DNA from: Rhizophlyctis rosea
Taxonomy: Eukaryota; Chytridiomycota; Chytridiomycetes; Rhizophlyctidales; Rhizophlyctidaceae
Assembly (NCBI GenBank): GCA_027596075.1
Contig: JADGJC010000294.1
Span: 3,993-49,988 of the forward strand
Direction: 5' to 3'
DNA length: 45,996 nucleotides
Both the position numbers and the translations under genes were made by a program. Below, in pieces: positions 22,170 to 33,128 of this stretch (its first letter is position 1; the number at the start of each line of letters is the position of its first letter). Below the pieces are notes generated by a model. That model searched no databases and was not told the DNA's origin. It was given only the letters and a program-made list of their open reading frames with translations.

Positions 22170-22249
22170 GTTACAAATCAACCTCCTGAGAAAGCAGACG
22201 ACATGGAGATGCTGTTACAAATCAACCTCCTGAGAAAACAGACGACATG
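22170..22249. repeat. Two 36-base direct repeats
   Basis: Copies at 22170-22205 and 22214-22249 differ at one base and are separated by 8 bases. They lie outside any gene I can support. Confidence 0.85.
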
Positions 22250-22588
22250 CAGGAGCAAACCAAAGGAAAAACGGGCCTCACCAAGACGAGAGTTGTTTTA
22301 CCACTACCATCAAATTGTAAAAATTTATAACATGTTGTACGAAAAACACAAAACGCAACATCTAGAACTACACTCCAAAAACTAAGAAAGAATAGAAAAT
22401 GGGGTTGAACCTATTTACAGAAAGATTCTATGGAATAAAAAAAGAAAAACGGCAGAAACTAACATATGTGCATGGTAAAAAATAAGAGCCTATCGGCCTA
22501 CAAAAACCCTCTCAGCTAGATATTGCTGCTATATTGCATTGTGTGTGTGACATCCATCCCCACCCCGCCCTAACCGAAAAACTACGCC
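22250..22588. other. AT-rich spacer
   Basis: An A-rich stretch between the repeat and the 3' end of the APSES-GATA gene. No gene is visible; it probably includes the transcript end of that gene. Confidence 0.45.
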
Positions 22589-24146
22589 TCAAAAATGCAT
22601 CCGCCTCGACACTCTCGCATCCTCCTCAACCCCACTACTCCCCCCGCGCTTAACCTTATCCAAAAACCTCCGTATAGAAACAGCTTCAAGTTCCTCGTCC
22701 GTATCCGAAACATCGCTATCACTATCTGCAGAATCGTCATAAGTACCCAGCGCGGGACGCAACCGGCATTTAGCGATCACACGACGGTACTTTTTGTCCA
22801 TTGCACTATCCTCCTGCTGCGCTTTCTCCAACAGTCCCCTTAAGTGTTTTCGCGTCCGTTCGGAGTCGCGCAGCTTTTTGCGGAGTTGTTTGATTTCGCG
22901 GTGGAGTTCGTTGCCCCCGCCGTTGTTGTTGGAGGAGTTGGTGGGGTCGTCTTCTTCGCCGGCGGAGGGGTAGCGACCCCCGTTGGTGGTGGAGGAGTCG
23001 GAGTCGGTCATGTCGCCGTCGCGGGAGGAGGAGCCGCTTTTGGGGTTTAGGCGGCCGAAAGACCATTTTACGCCGCAGGCGTTGCAGAGGGTGCGTTTGC
23101 CGCTTGGGCCGCGGCGCCATTGCGGGGTGTTGGTGATCCCGCAGCTTTCGCATTGCTTGCCGGCGTGGGGTGGGGTCTTTTCGCGGAGGATGGGAGAGTA
23201 CATGGGGGTGGGGTACTGTTGTGGGGAGGTGATTTTGGAGGGGGTGGAGGCGCGGCTGACGCTGTTGCTGCGGGAGGCCATGGCATTGTTGGAGGCGCGG
23301 CGCTTGGATGGTGGTTCGTCGTCTTCGAGCTCAAAGTCGTCAACATAGAGTGGTTTTCGGCGAAGGCGGGTGCTTGGTGCTCGGAGGACAGTCGATCGTT
23401 GTGGGCGTGGTGAGGCTGGTGCGGGTGTACCTTCGTCTTGGACTGTAGACGCAATGCGAGTCAGTTTCAATCAAAGTCCGCAGAGACAGTAAAGTTGTTG
23501 GATACTCACTGTCAATGTCACTGGAATCCTCAGAAGCCTTTTCAAGCTTGGGTGTGGGTGTACCAAACGCCGTTCTCGATCGCTTCTTCGCGGGCAACGG
23601 TTCACCATCACGCTCCGGCTCAAAGTCGAACAACACAGCCAAGTCCTCCTCGATGTTGTAGCTCGCAGCCAGCAACCTCGCACTGTCCAAAGGGATCCAT
23701 GTGCCCTGGAATCCAGCAAACCCTCCTTGCACCTTCTCGTGGACCCCGCTGACAACGTCCCTCTCCAAGACTTTGGTGCGCTGTGGTTTGGGTAAACCGG
23801 CGGCGCGCAAGATCTGTGTCGCGTTGATCCAGGTATCGGCCTGTAAATTGAAGGAAGCACGGATTAGAGGATGAGTTGGACGAGTAAAGTGTGAAATCGC
23901 GTCACACGGGGACAAAATATCACATACCTTCCGTCTCATCACCGGTACGCCCCTACACTGAATTTCGTACACGGGCACACCGCTGTAAGCGGCGGCGCGG
24001 ATCGCGGGCATCTTTGCGTCGATGGCGCGCGGGGTTGGTTGTTCGGACGGGTCTGATTGGGAAGACAGTTTGACTTTTTCTGAAGCTGGGAAAGACGGAG
24101 GTATGGGAATAAGCACGGGGGTCGCATATAACATTGGTGATACCAT
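22589..24146 (-). CDS. Hybrid transcription factor: APSES (KilA-N-like) domain plus GATA zinc finger
   Basis: Three minus-strand exons (23928-24146, 23510-23840, 22589-23442) give 467 residues; a TAA sits directly before the ATG. An APSES DNA-binding domain spans about residues 52-155, with [34 protein letters not shown] and [15 protein letters not shown]. This is the layout of Mbp1/Swi4/StuA relatives. A GATA finger follows at 281-306 with the pattern Cys-x2-Cys-x18-Cys-x2-Cys (CESCG ... LCNACG) and the WRRGP loop. Between them is a Ser/Pro-rich linker with a basic KRRA patch that may be a nuclear signal. After the finger, a Ser/Asp-rich stretch leads into a coiled coil (about 360-410), then an acidic segment and the stop. 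Both DNA-binding parts lie in one reading; the two introns have good GT-AG ends and fitting phases. The target genes are unknown. Confidence 0.9.
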
Positions 24147-25196
24147 TTACTGATACAACACGATCCGACACTTACTGGTAATGTGCTATGAAGCGGTGCA
24201 CTGTCCGTCAGTGGTATAGTCGCTAGACGCGAAGTGAAACGCGAAGTTGAAAGATTGAAAAGATTGGTGAGGGGTCGATGGGCCTTGATTGTGTTTTACG
24301 CTTGTAGGGAAAAAACGCGGGGGTTGTGGCAATCCAGAAACCCACCGGAAGACTGCGCTAGAAATAGAAACATCACTTTTCCCATCACAAAATTGTCACC
24401 GTGTGGCTGGTATGTGGCTGCATGTGGCTTGTAGGCGTGATTTCCCAGTTTTGTGGAACTATTGGAACCACCCAAATGGGGTTACATTGGGGGCGTGGGA
24501 ACTTGGCTGAGTGACTGTGTCTGTGGTGTCTGTGGTGAGGGCGGAGTGACTTTGGCACCAGTGATCTAGACGGTGATCAACTGATCCACAACTGCACAGA
24601 AGGGAGGGATGACAAATTTCACATTGGTCATCTATTTTTGGCTCATGCTGGGTACGGTAGTGGTATAGTAGTCATGAAGCTAAAGAATGTCAGGAACTCG
24701 ATAGAATCCTGGCGTAAAACCCAGAACGTCACTTGTGCATTGAAGCAGGTCTTGAAGGATTGGAAGATGGAATGACGCGTTGACGCCATGGACCCTGGTG
24801 GCTTGTGATTCATCGCCTGTTAAACAGCTGCTCGTGCGAGGCGAGCAGTGTATAGATCAACACTACGATTAGGTGTGGTCATGTCGCGGTCCCATCTAAT
24901 ATCTGCATCATGACAAATGCTCGCAAAATGGACCTGAACGGAAACAACTGGGTAATTGATGATTAGCAATGTTGAGTTTGCTAGCCGCGGCATGGAAGGA
25001 CTATTGATCAGGACTATTGGTACCCTGCTGCCAGAAATTCTCTGCATACAGCAAAGCGTCCTGCAACATGGATTGAAGCTGAAACATTGCATTAAAACAG
25101 TACCCAATACTATCTACAACCACCGCAACTATTGAAATTCGCCGTCAGTCTATCTCAAGCCAACCGCATAATTCGACGCCCTCGATCGTCCATAGT
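24147..25196. other. Intergenic region
   Basis: About 1.05 kb between two minus-strand genes. It should hold the promoter of the APSES-GATA gene. Short frames on both strands lack motifs. A TGGTATAGTCG string near 24211 resembles a tRNA A box but no B box follows. Confidence 0.45.
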
Positions 25197-25641
25197 TTAC
25201 GTCAAGCAGTCAAGACAGCAGATGAGGCAAGCGCAGCATGCGCTAGAGAAGAGATGGAACAGATAAGTGAGAGGGTGGATTATTTGCGGGGAGAATCACA
25301 TACCAGGCTTCCCAGAATCCGACACTCTTCTGCTGTTGCGGTGGCTGTTGGTACACTACGGTTTGCGGTTGTTGTTGTTGCGGGTAGTAGCCTGTGGGAA
25401 ACCGGATAAGTAAGCGAATGCGGGGCGAAGTGCATAGACCCCAAAGTACAATATCAATTGAACAAAGAGATTCTATCTCACCTTGCTGAGGAGGAGGGTA
25501 CCCTTGCGGCGGAGGGTAACCTTGCGGACCTGGTGCGTATTGGCCTGGTGGAGGACCGTACGGAGAGGGAGCGGGTTGACCAGGGTAGGGTTGTGCGGGG
25601 TATGGTTGTTGGCCGTAGCCGTACTGCTGTTTCGGGTCCAT
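25197..25641 (-). CDS. CYSTM-type protein: Pro/Gln/Tyr-rich head and cysteine-rich membrane tail
   Basis: Three minus-strand exons (25482-25641, 25304-25391, 25197-25242) give 97 residues in phase. The first ~75 residues are made of Pro, Gln, Gly and Tyr, including tandem QGYPPP units. The last exon supplies a short hydrophobic tail, WEACACCACLICCLDCLT, which is the hallmark of CYSTM modules (cysteine-rich transmembrane). Such small tail-anchored proteins sit at the plasma membrane in fungi and plants and have been linked to stress and metal tolerance; whether that holds here is an inference. The last coding exon is only 46 bases but encodes nearly the whole cysteine tail, which makes the splice credible. 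Confidence 0.85.
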
Positions 25642-26143
25642 GAGTGGGTAAGTTTTGCGGGTAAAGGTGAGTGGTGGTGGTGGGAGTTATTCAGGAACGA
25701 TGAGGAACGGGGGTTGTTGAAGACTTTTACAATAATATGAGGATGACTTTTACGCGAAAAGAAGGGGTGTGGTGTCCAAGGGTTGCCTCTTATTGACTCC
25801 ACCATGGATGCACGCACGATGCACCACGCACACAGCGTGTTGCCCTACGCCACAAAAGCTTGGCTAAATTGACGTCCGACCCAAAATGAATGCGCGCCAT
25901 GTGGCGTATCACAGCCACAGTGCCACATCGTAACACGTGCGCGGGTGCAGGCACAGTCCGGCTATTCGGACAGGATGTAAGGTGTGACCAGATGGCAGCC
26001 CCTCATCCCTTCATTTCCCTCTCCTCCTCTGCCCCTTTTCCGACTGCAACAATCTACAAAGTGGGGGTTGCGCTTTCCCACCACATACATATCTGTAGAA
26101 CCACATACATACAGCACTGACATATACGAGCGAAGTCACACAA
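25642..26143. other. Divergent promoter region
   Basis: This 502-base spacer separates the CYSTM-type and GCNA-like starts and should hold both promoters. Nothing specific is recognised. Confidence 0.4.
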
Positions 26144-29100
26144 ATGCTGGGTAAGTGTGATCTCCCCTTTTTGGCCTCTGAGACCCAACCTTGCACTGGC
26201 AATAACCCCCCAAAAATCAACCTTCGTGCAATCACATCCTCAGGACCAACAGCCGGTAAAGTGGAGGATACACCTCACGACCGAGACACACTTGCGCATG
26301 ACTTTGCGCTGTACGTGGACCAGTCTATCCGACGCAACCAGCGTATGGGACACCGCAACAGAACAAGTGATGTGGTCTGGTCTCTTGACGCGTTTTGTCG
26401 TAAGGTAATTGCAATATCATGATATGATGAACTGTAACGGTGATGGCAGATTTAAACTTGATAATTCATTTCACCCCCAACAGCTCGAAAATGAAATAGG
26501 ATCCCACCCAGGGTTCGACGACTCTTCATACTACTGGTTGACACCCGCATACTACATCTTGCCGCACGATAAGGATGACGATTCTGACGAAGAAAGTCGG
26601 ACCCACTCTCAACGCGCTACGTCTTTGGCGAACGGGATGCCGGGGTCTACTCGGAGGGGGACGGGGACGTCGATTTTGGCGGAGGGAATGATTGAGGGAG
26701 GGGTGGATGTGATGGGTGGTGGGGATGTGAAATACGGGGATGGAGGAGTGGGTGTGCGAAGGTCGTTGTTGGGTGAGGAGGGTGAGGGGGAGAGGGTGGA
26801 TGGTGAGGAGAAACGGGTGAAAGGACGCGTGTTTATGAGGCAGTCGTTGCCGCGGATTACGTTTGGTGACGAAGAGGATGATGAGGATGACGATGAAGAT
26901 GATGACGACGACAACGTCGATGCGGTGATTGAGAATGAAGCTGGTGATGGGAGGGCTGCTTCTGTGGAAAGGAAGTTGACGGATGAGGCGGGTGCGGCGG
27001 ATGATATGAACGTTGCGGAAGCGATGGTCGAAGAGGAGGATTTGGCACCTGGGAACGCTGCGACGCCACTGAGCGATGTTCCACAACCTGTCGATCATCC
27101 CAATCCCGTTAATGTCGTTTCTGAACTGGTGAAACTGGAGGACGAGGTCCAGTGGAGCGAGGAAGAGGATGGAGAAGGGTCGGAATCTGGGTCGTCTAGG
27201 TACCTGTCGCTGGAGGAAGATGAAGATGGGGTTGGGGATGTGGATGATGATATGGGTGGGGATGGGGATTTGGTGGGTGGGAGTGGGGGTGAGGTGGTGA
27301 TTGGTGGCGTTGTGCGTGAGGAGGTGGAATCGGTGCAGGAAGATGGGGAGGAGTTGACGGAAGGGGCGGAATCAAATGCCGGCAATACTCCATCGGCATC
27401 GGATCCAATCCATGGTACTGCACCATCGTCACCAACAAATGACCGTCACCCGCCATCATCTTCATCGCCAACACCCGAGGATGGACAGTCAGAAAGAGTC
27501 TCGTTCGCTGTTCCGGGCGAGGAAGACGTTCCTGACACTAACGATGACTGGGATTTCCAGACTATTGTTCCGACGTCGGCGGTGGGGATGGTGCGGGGTT
27601 TGGGTACGGGTGGTGGTGGTGGGGGAGGTGCTTGGGTGCAGAGGCGGAATGGTGAGTGGGAGGAGAGGAAGAGGAGTGCGAGTTCGTTGGTGGAGAGGGA
27701 GGTGCAGGGGGAGGGAGTTGATTCGAATGTAGGTGATCGGGGGATGATGGGTGTGGGAGAAGGTGATGGTGCGAAGAGGGTTACGGAAGAAAGGGAATCG
27801 GTCGGTGTGGATGATACGCGGGATGAGCGAGATGAGAAACATGGTGATAGCGACAGGGACACACGTCCCCCAACAACGAACGCACAAAAATCGACAGAAC
27901 CGCCCACGGCACCAAAAGGTCGCCTAGCATCGTATCTGAGCGGGTTGTTTGGCGGGAACCCGCGGCCGAGTGCGCGTTCTGGGATGGATAGTGACGAAGA
28001 TGACGATGATGGAGGGGCAAGTGGGAACGAAGCTCTCGAGTGTGATGCGTCGGAGTCTGAGGCTGGGACTGAGGGGAGTGGTGAGACGTTGGGGGAGGAA
28101 GAGGAAGATTCGGTTGTGGATGATGATAATGATGGGGAAGATTCGTTTGTGGTTGGGGATGATGAGGTCGAGTATGAGAGTCGGGATGGGAGTGGGGAAG
28201 AGGATGGAGATGGGGAGGAGGGAGGGGAAGAGGAAGAGGGGAGAGTGTCAAAGGATGTTGTGAAGATGTTTCGGAGGATGAGTTGGGCGGCGGTTGGTGG
28301 GGGGAGGGTTAGTGTTTTGAGTTGTGGGGAGGAGAGTGGGGGTGGGAGTGATTTGGAGGAGATTGATTTAACGGGTGGGATGGGAGGTGGTGTGGGGAAT
28401 GGTGGGGATGGGGTTAGTGAGCTGACGGGGTTGGGACCCAGGCCGGTGATGGATCTTTCCTCACCGATGGCGACGACTGGGGGACGGAAGTCTGTGGGGG
28501 GTGGACGACGAATCAGTAAGATTGTGAAGGAGGATGAGGATTCTGATGAGGGACCTAGACTTGTCAGACGTGTGAGGAGGTTTGTTGTGGTTGAGTCTGA
28601 TGAGGAGGGGGATGGTGGGGGTGGTGATGTGGATGGTGGTATATTAGCTGGTGGTGTCCCGGCGGTGGATAGGGAGCGGAGGGAAGTGCGGGATTCTTTG
28701 GGTGTGGGCATGCGTAGGGCGATTTCGATTTCTAGTAGTGAGGAGGAGGAGGATGATAAGGAGAATGATCCAAGGGATGCGCGGAGGTCTTTGGGTGGGG
28801 GTAATCGTAGGGCGATTTCTGTTTCTAGTAGTGAGGATGAGGAGGATGATAACGTGGATGAAAGGAGGGGTGGTGGGTTCGGTGGGACGGGTGTAGGCGG
28901 TGCGGGACCGGGTCAGGCGCGGAAGGGTGGGTCTTTCGGCGATGTTGGGGCGGAAGATGTTCGGTGAGTTGTGATTTGTGTTTTGGTTGTGGAAGTGCCG
29001 ACGGACGGGACCAATTTTATTGATGATGAGGAAATATATAGGACGATTTTGGGCACACCTATCCATAAGAGCATTCGTAGTGTGTGGTCGCCGGACGAGA

Positions 29101-30541
29101 AGGCTTTAGGTACACCGAAAATGGCTGTGAGGGTTGGAACACCTGCTACGGGGCGGGTGAAGAGAGGTGAGTTGCATGATTGGCTTCCTTTCATGACCAA
29201 AAGATCGTTCGCTGTTATCAACGACCTTTTGTTGTTTCCACACAGGCATATCACCCTTCCCATCCACACCACCCCTAACACCCAACCGCGCGGCCTTTGC
29301 GCGGAGGAGGGAAGCTGTTACGGCGGAGTTGGTGGAGGAGTTCAATGAGAGGATATTTGGAGGGCAGTTGCCGGGGGATTTGGAAGTTGTGTGGAGTAGG
29401 AAGTTGAATAAGACGGCGGGGAGGACGTATACTTCTAGGTTTGTTTGTGGAGTTTACTATTTTGGGGAGAGGGGAGTGGTTATTGATTTGGGTTTTTGGT
29501 GTAGGACGAGGAATGACAAAGGGGAGTGGGTGTATGTTGCGAAAGTTGAGTTGAGTACGAAGGTTGTTGATGATATGGGTAGGTTTTTTCCTCTCATCTC
29601 CCTACCCGGTTTTTTTCACTTCTGTGGAGAGGGGGCTTTTTCGTGTTTTCTCAATGCGTTGGTTTTTTGAGTGAATGAGTGGATATTTTGATACCTTTTT
29701 TGTTGACAGGTAAGTTGCGTAATACGCTTGTGCATGAGATGTGTCATGCGGCGAGTTGGGTTGTGAATAGGGTTAATAAGCCGCCGCATGGGAGTGAGTT
29801 CAAGTATTGGTAAGTATTCTTTGGATTTCAAAGTAATTGTGCGGCTTTCCTCGTTTTTTTTTTGGGCGGGGGGGCATTTTGCTGATGTTGTGAGGGTTGG
29901 AATAGGGGATTCCGTGCCGAATCGACTTATGACGATATCCGAGTGACGACGTGCCATAATTATGAGATTAATTATAAGTATACGTATGTTTGTACGAATC
30001 GGGTGTGTGGGAATAGGTGAGTGGCCTATCCTTTTTTTGCGCGGAGCGTGTTTGGGAATATCATTCTCTCTCCCATATTCTTACTGACTGCGTTTGATTG
30101 GAAATCATTGCAGCTACGGTCGACACAGCAAATCGATCAACACGCAGATGTCGGGATGCGGACAGTGTCGCAGTCGCTTGGCGCTTGTTGATTCGCCGAG
30201 GGTGAAGAAGGATGGGACGCCGTATAAGGAGAATCGGTATAATGTTTTTGTTAAGGTGGGTTTGTATGCCGGATATGAGATGCTTGCTACTGGGTGCTTT
30301 TTTGTGGCGTTTGGTTCTTTGGTTGGTTTCGTGGCGGTAACTTTTTTTTTTGTGTTTTTGCTTTTGGAATCAATAGGAGAATTTTAAGGTGGTTCCGGAT
30401 AGCCTGCCTTCTGTGGGGATGGCGGCGGTTTTGACGTTGCTTGCGGCTAGTTTCAGGGGGTGGGGGGGGGATGAGTTGGTTGGGGCATGTTGGTGGGGGC
30501 ATATGTCACACACATTGTTATTGCCATTAGTTGTATGCTGA
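26144..30541 (+). CDS. GCNA-like protein: long acidic disordered region plus SprT metalloprotease domain
   Basis: Nine exons: 26144-26150, 26244-26404, 26484 to 28963 (or 28926), 29042 (or 28996) to 29166, 29246-29578, 29710-29809, 29906-30016, 30114-30255 and 30377-30541; about 1207 residues. The first exon is only seven bases (ATG CTG G). Residues about 57-880 are acidic and disordered. The C-terminal SprT domain has the zinc site HEMCH (about 1044-1048) with a third His in PPHGSEF, then a zinc ribbon with CTNRVC and CGQC. SprT proteins (Spartan, Wss1, GCNA) cleave proteins crosslinked to DNA. Disorder plus SprT plus SUMO-binding strings (IDLTG, FVVVESDEE, ISISSSEEE, ISVSSSEDE) fits GCNA rather than Spartan. 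The junction at exon 3/4 is ambiguous: two donor/acceptor pairs preserve frame. A run of eight Gs in the last exon could affect the C-terminus. Confidence 0.85.
28694..28852 (+). repeat. Tandem in-frame repeat within the GCNA-like gene
   Basis: Two similar units (about 28694-28759 and 28787-28852) each encode an RRAIS-[IV]-SSSE-[ED]-E string followed by Asp/Glu. Each unit thus carries one candidate SUMO-interaction motif, suggesting duplication of a binding site. Confidence 0.75.
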
Positions 30542-30703
30542 ACATTGGTAAATAAGATGGGGAAGGTCCCTTGGTTAACGCCGTACTGGTACATTGCACG
30601 CAGGACCGGAAGGTCCATCCCAACTCTATTCCTTTGTCATACGCATCGCCAAACCCAAAAACATACTACTACATTTGCCCTCCTCCACACCCTCCATCCC
30701 CGC

Positions 30704-30786
30704 CTACCGCTTCCCAACAACTCGCTGCGGCTTCCCAACCGCAACCCCCAACTTCTTCGGCCCAGCCCTTTTCACCACCGTACCCC

Positions 30787-30819
<33 letters not shown>

Positions 30820-33128
30820 AACCCCCCACCCCCCGCCCCCCCCCGCCCCCCCAGGGTGGGGTGTGTGGGTTTTGTGGGGAAAACAAAGGGGGAAATATTT
30901 GGGGGGGGTGTGAGGAAAGTGGGGNNNNNNNNNNCACCCCCCACTGCCCCCCTCACCCCACTCATCCCCTTTACCCCTTCACCCCTCCCACCACCCTTCT
31001 TCGCCACCTTCAACTCTTCTTCACTAGCATCCTGCCCACACCGAATCCTCTCCTCCTCCGCCAAAACCCAACTACTAACCACAACCTCCATCTGCCTCAA
31101 CTCAGGGCTCCCAACATCCATGTACACTTTTGGGTGTTTTTTCAGACTTGGTGTTGCGGGCCTGGATTGGAGTGTGAGGATGGGTGCACGGAGGGAGGAG
31201 GTTTTTGTGTGTTTGTCTTTTTGGCGTTGGGAGGAGGACGTGCGGCGCGTTGTTGTTGTCGTCGTCGTTGTTGTTGTTGTTGTTGGGAGGGGTGGGGAGG
31301 AGGAGGAGGAGGACGAGGAGGAGGAAGTTGATAAGGGGATGAGGAGGGAACTTTCAGTGTCGAATTCGACCCATTCTATAAGGGATTTGCGCCATTTTAG
31401 GGTGCGTTTGGTAGGTGCGTGGGGTTCTCCTTCTTCCGGATCGGTATTTCCGTTGGTGGTAGGAGATACATCTCCTTCCCCCTCCTCTTCCCCACCACCT
31501 AACGTCAACCCTCCATTCGCTTGCCGCCTTTCCTCCATTTTCTGAACGAGTTTGGATGTCGGGCTTATGGGCCGTTCGCCTATTGCTGCCTGCCGCACGA
31601 TTTGGACTTTCCGACCTGCGTTCATCTCGCCGTTGTGTTCTGTTACGCGGGTGAGGGTGCGGGGTGTCATGGCGAGGATGATTTCAGGTGGGAGTTGGGT
31701 GGGTGCTGATGTGGTAGATGGGTGGTGCATTGCGGGTTGGAATGTTGCATATGTCGTGGCGGTGGATTGGGTCGGGTCGAAAGGCAGATGGGTTGGATTG
31801 GATGTGTGCAATGCTTCGTGACGTTGTGCGAAGCCGTCTGTCAAGTGATTGGAGGATGCTGCGTCCATATGTATCCTAGACACACCGTCTTCCGATATGG
31901 CACCTGCAAGTCCCCCACACGTGTGTGCATCTCCAACATGCGGTTGCTGCTGAGCTTTGGCTTGCTGAAGTTCTAACAGCCTTTGTTTCTCCATCCGAAT
32001 CGCGGCTAATTGAGCCGCCTTTTCCGCAACGCGTCGTTGACGCGCTGTCATTCGTGAAGCCTATGGAAGAATGAGCGTGGAGGGGTTCAGTCAGATTGCG
32101 ACAATAAGGCACAATTTGCAATATACATAATGGACATCACGCACCTTTCCTTCGGATGATTCCGAATTGGGGCTTTCCGCACTATCACCAGTTTCCGGTT
32201 GGGTTGTCACTGACGTCTGATGTGTCGACCCAACAACCTCATTGGCCACAATGGCATGAGACACAGCCAGCGCCTCCCCAAAACTCTTTTCGTCAACATC
32301 GTCCGAGATGGGATTGTTCGACTTCATCACCGTCACAAGCCCCAAATCCTCCCTTCCCCGTCGAACCTTCCTCCACCACCGCTGCAAAATCAACACAGCT
32401 CGTCGGGACATCACAAATCTCCTGCGCTCCCGCTGCATCCGAGCAATAGCCTGCAATCGTATTGTGACATTTTCTACTTGTGAGGGGTATGTTGGAATGG
32501 TTCCGCTCGATTGTAGTTGGAGGAGCATAGCAGACCGTCGAAGATGGGCGATGCGTCGGCGATGTAGGTGCGAGGAAATGAGGGATTGTACGCGGGTCGG
32601 GGTGCTGTTGATGTTGGAGTGACGGGATGTGAAGGGTTCCATTGACTTGGGGAACTTCTGGGCATCGTGAATCCTGCGAAGCTGTGGACGATATTTTCGC
32701 TGACAAGCTGGGCGATGCGGTAGTGCGATGAAGAGGGAAGGGTGGCGAAGGACTAATGGCCAGGACTTTTTGTGTGTTCGATACCATGATATGGAGGCGG
32801 AGATCACATCGTCCTTATGCGAGAATGGTGATGATGTAGACGTGATGGAAGAGTCGGGTGCTTCGGGTGCTTGCTTCCTAACGTCAATCGCCATGGACTT
32901 TCTCTCCTCGTGGCATGTTTCATCGGCAGCTCCGTCCTCCGCAAGATGGCCATTTGCATCCTCTATCGACTGTTTCACACCAGCGAAGTCAGATGGAACC
33001 AATTTCAACGTTTTCCGCCGCCGAAACTCCCTGTCCGCCTTTTCGATTGCCTGCGGCGGACCCCAAAAGACGTCGTCGTCGCCATAAGCGGGTGGAGGTA
33101 AAAGTGGTATGGGCGGTTCAGGGTGCAT
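30704..33128 (-). CDS. IQ-motif-containing protein (C-terminus disturbed by a gap)
   Basis: Exon 1 is 32145-33128 (328 residues); exon 2 starts at 32060 and runs toward about 30704. Several Ile/Leu-Gln-x3-Arg-like helices occur: TRVQSLISSHLHRRRIAHLR, IRLQAIARMQRERRRF and AVLILQRWWRKVRRG, the pattern of IQ motifs that bind calmodulin or myosin light chains. Exon 2 begins with a charged coiled coil (RQRRVAEKAAQLAAIRMEKQRLLELQQ), then Ser/Thr-rich sequence and long Ser and Thr runs. Ten Ns (30925-30934) and a 30-base C run (30788-30817) break the frame; beyond them a basic tail (KRAGPKKLGVAVGK) ends at a stop near 30704 in another frame. I infer that this tail is the true C-terminus. A role in calcium/cytoskeleton signalling follows from the motif only. 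Confidence 0.7.
30788..30817. repeat. Homopolymer of 30 C
   Basis: A C run inside the 3' coding part of the IQ-motif gene, about 110 bases from a gap. Its length is likely wrong and shifts the reading frame. Confidence 0.9.
30925..30934. other. Assembly gap (10 Ns)
   Basis: Ten undetermined bases inside the coding region of the IQ-motif gene; the flanking sequence is C/G-rich and repetitive. Confidence 0.98.

Noticed and set aside
24198..24260. tRNA-like sequence with an A-box match (TGGTATAGTCG)
   Set aside because: No B box, no closing acceptor stem and no anticodon arm follow within 120 bases.
27446..28711. Long minus-strand open frame of 421 codons opposite the GCNA-like gene
   Set aside because: It is the antisense of the repetitive acidic region; Ser/Pro-rich codons arise mechanically from GAG/GAT/GGG repeats on the other strand.
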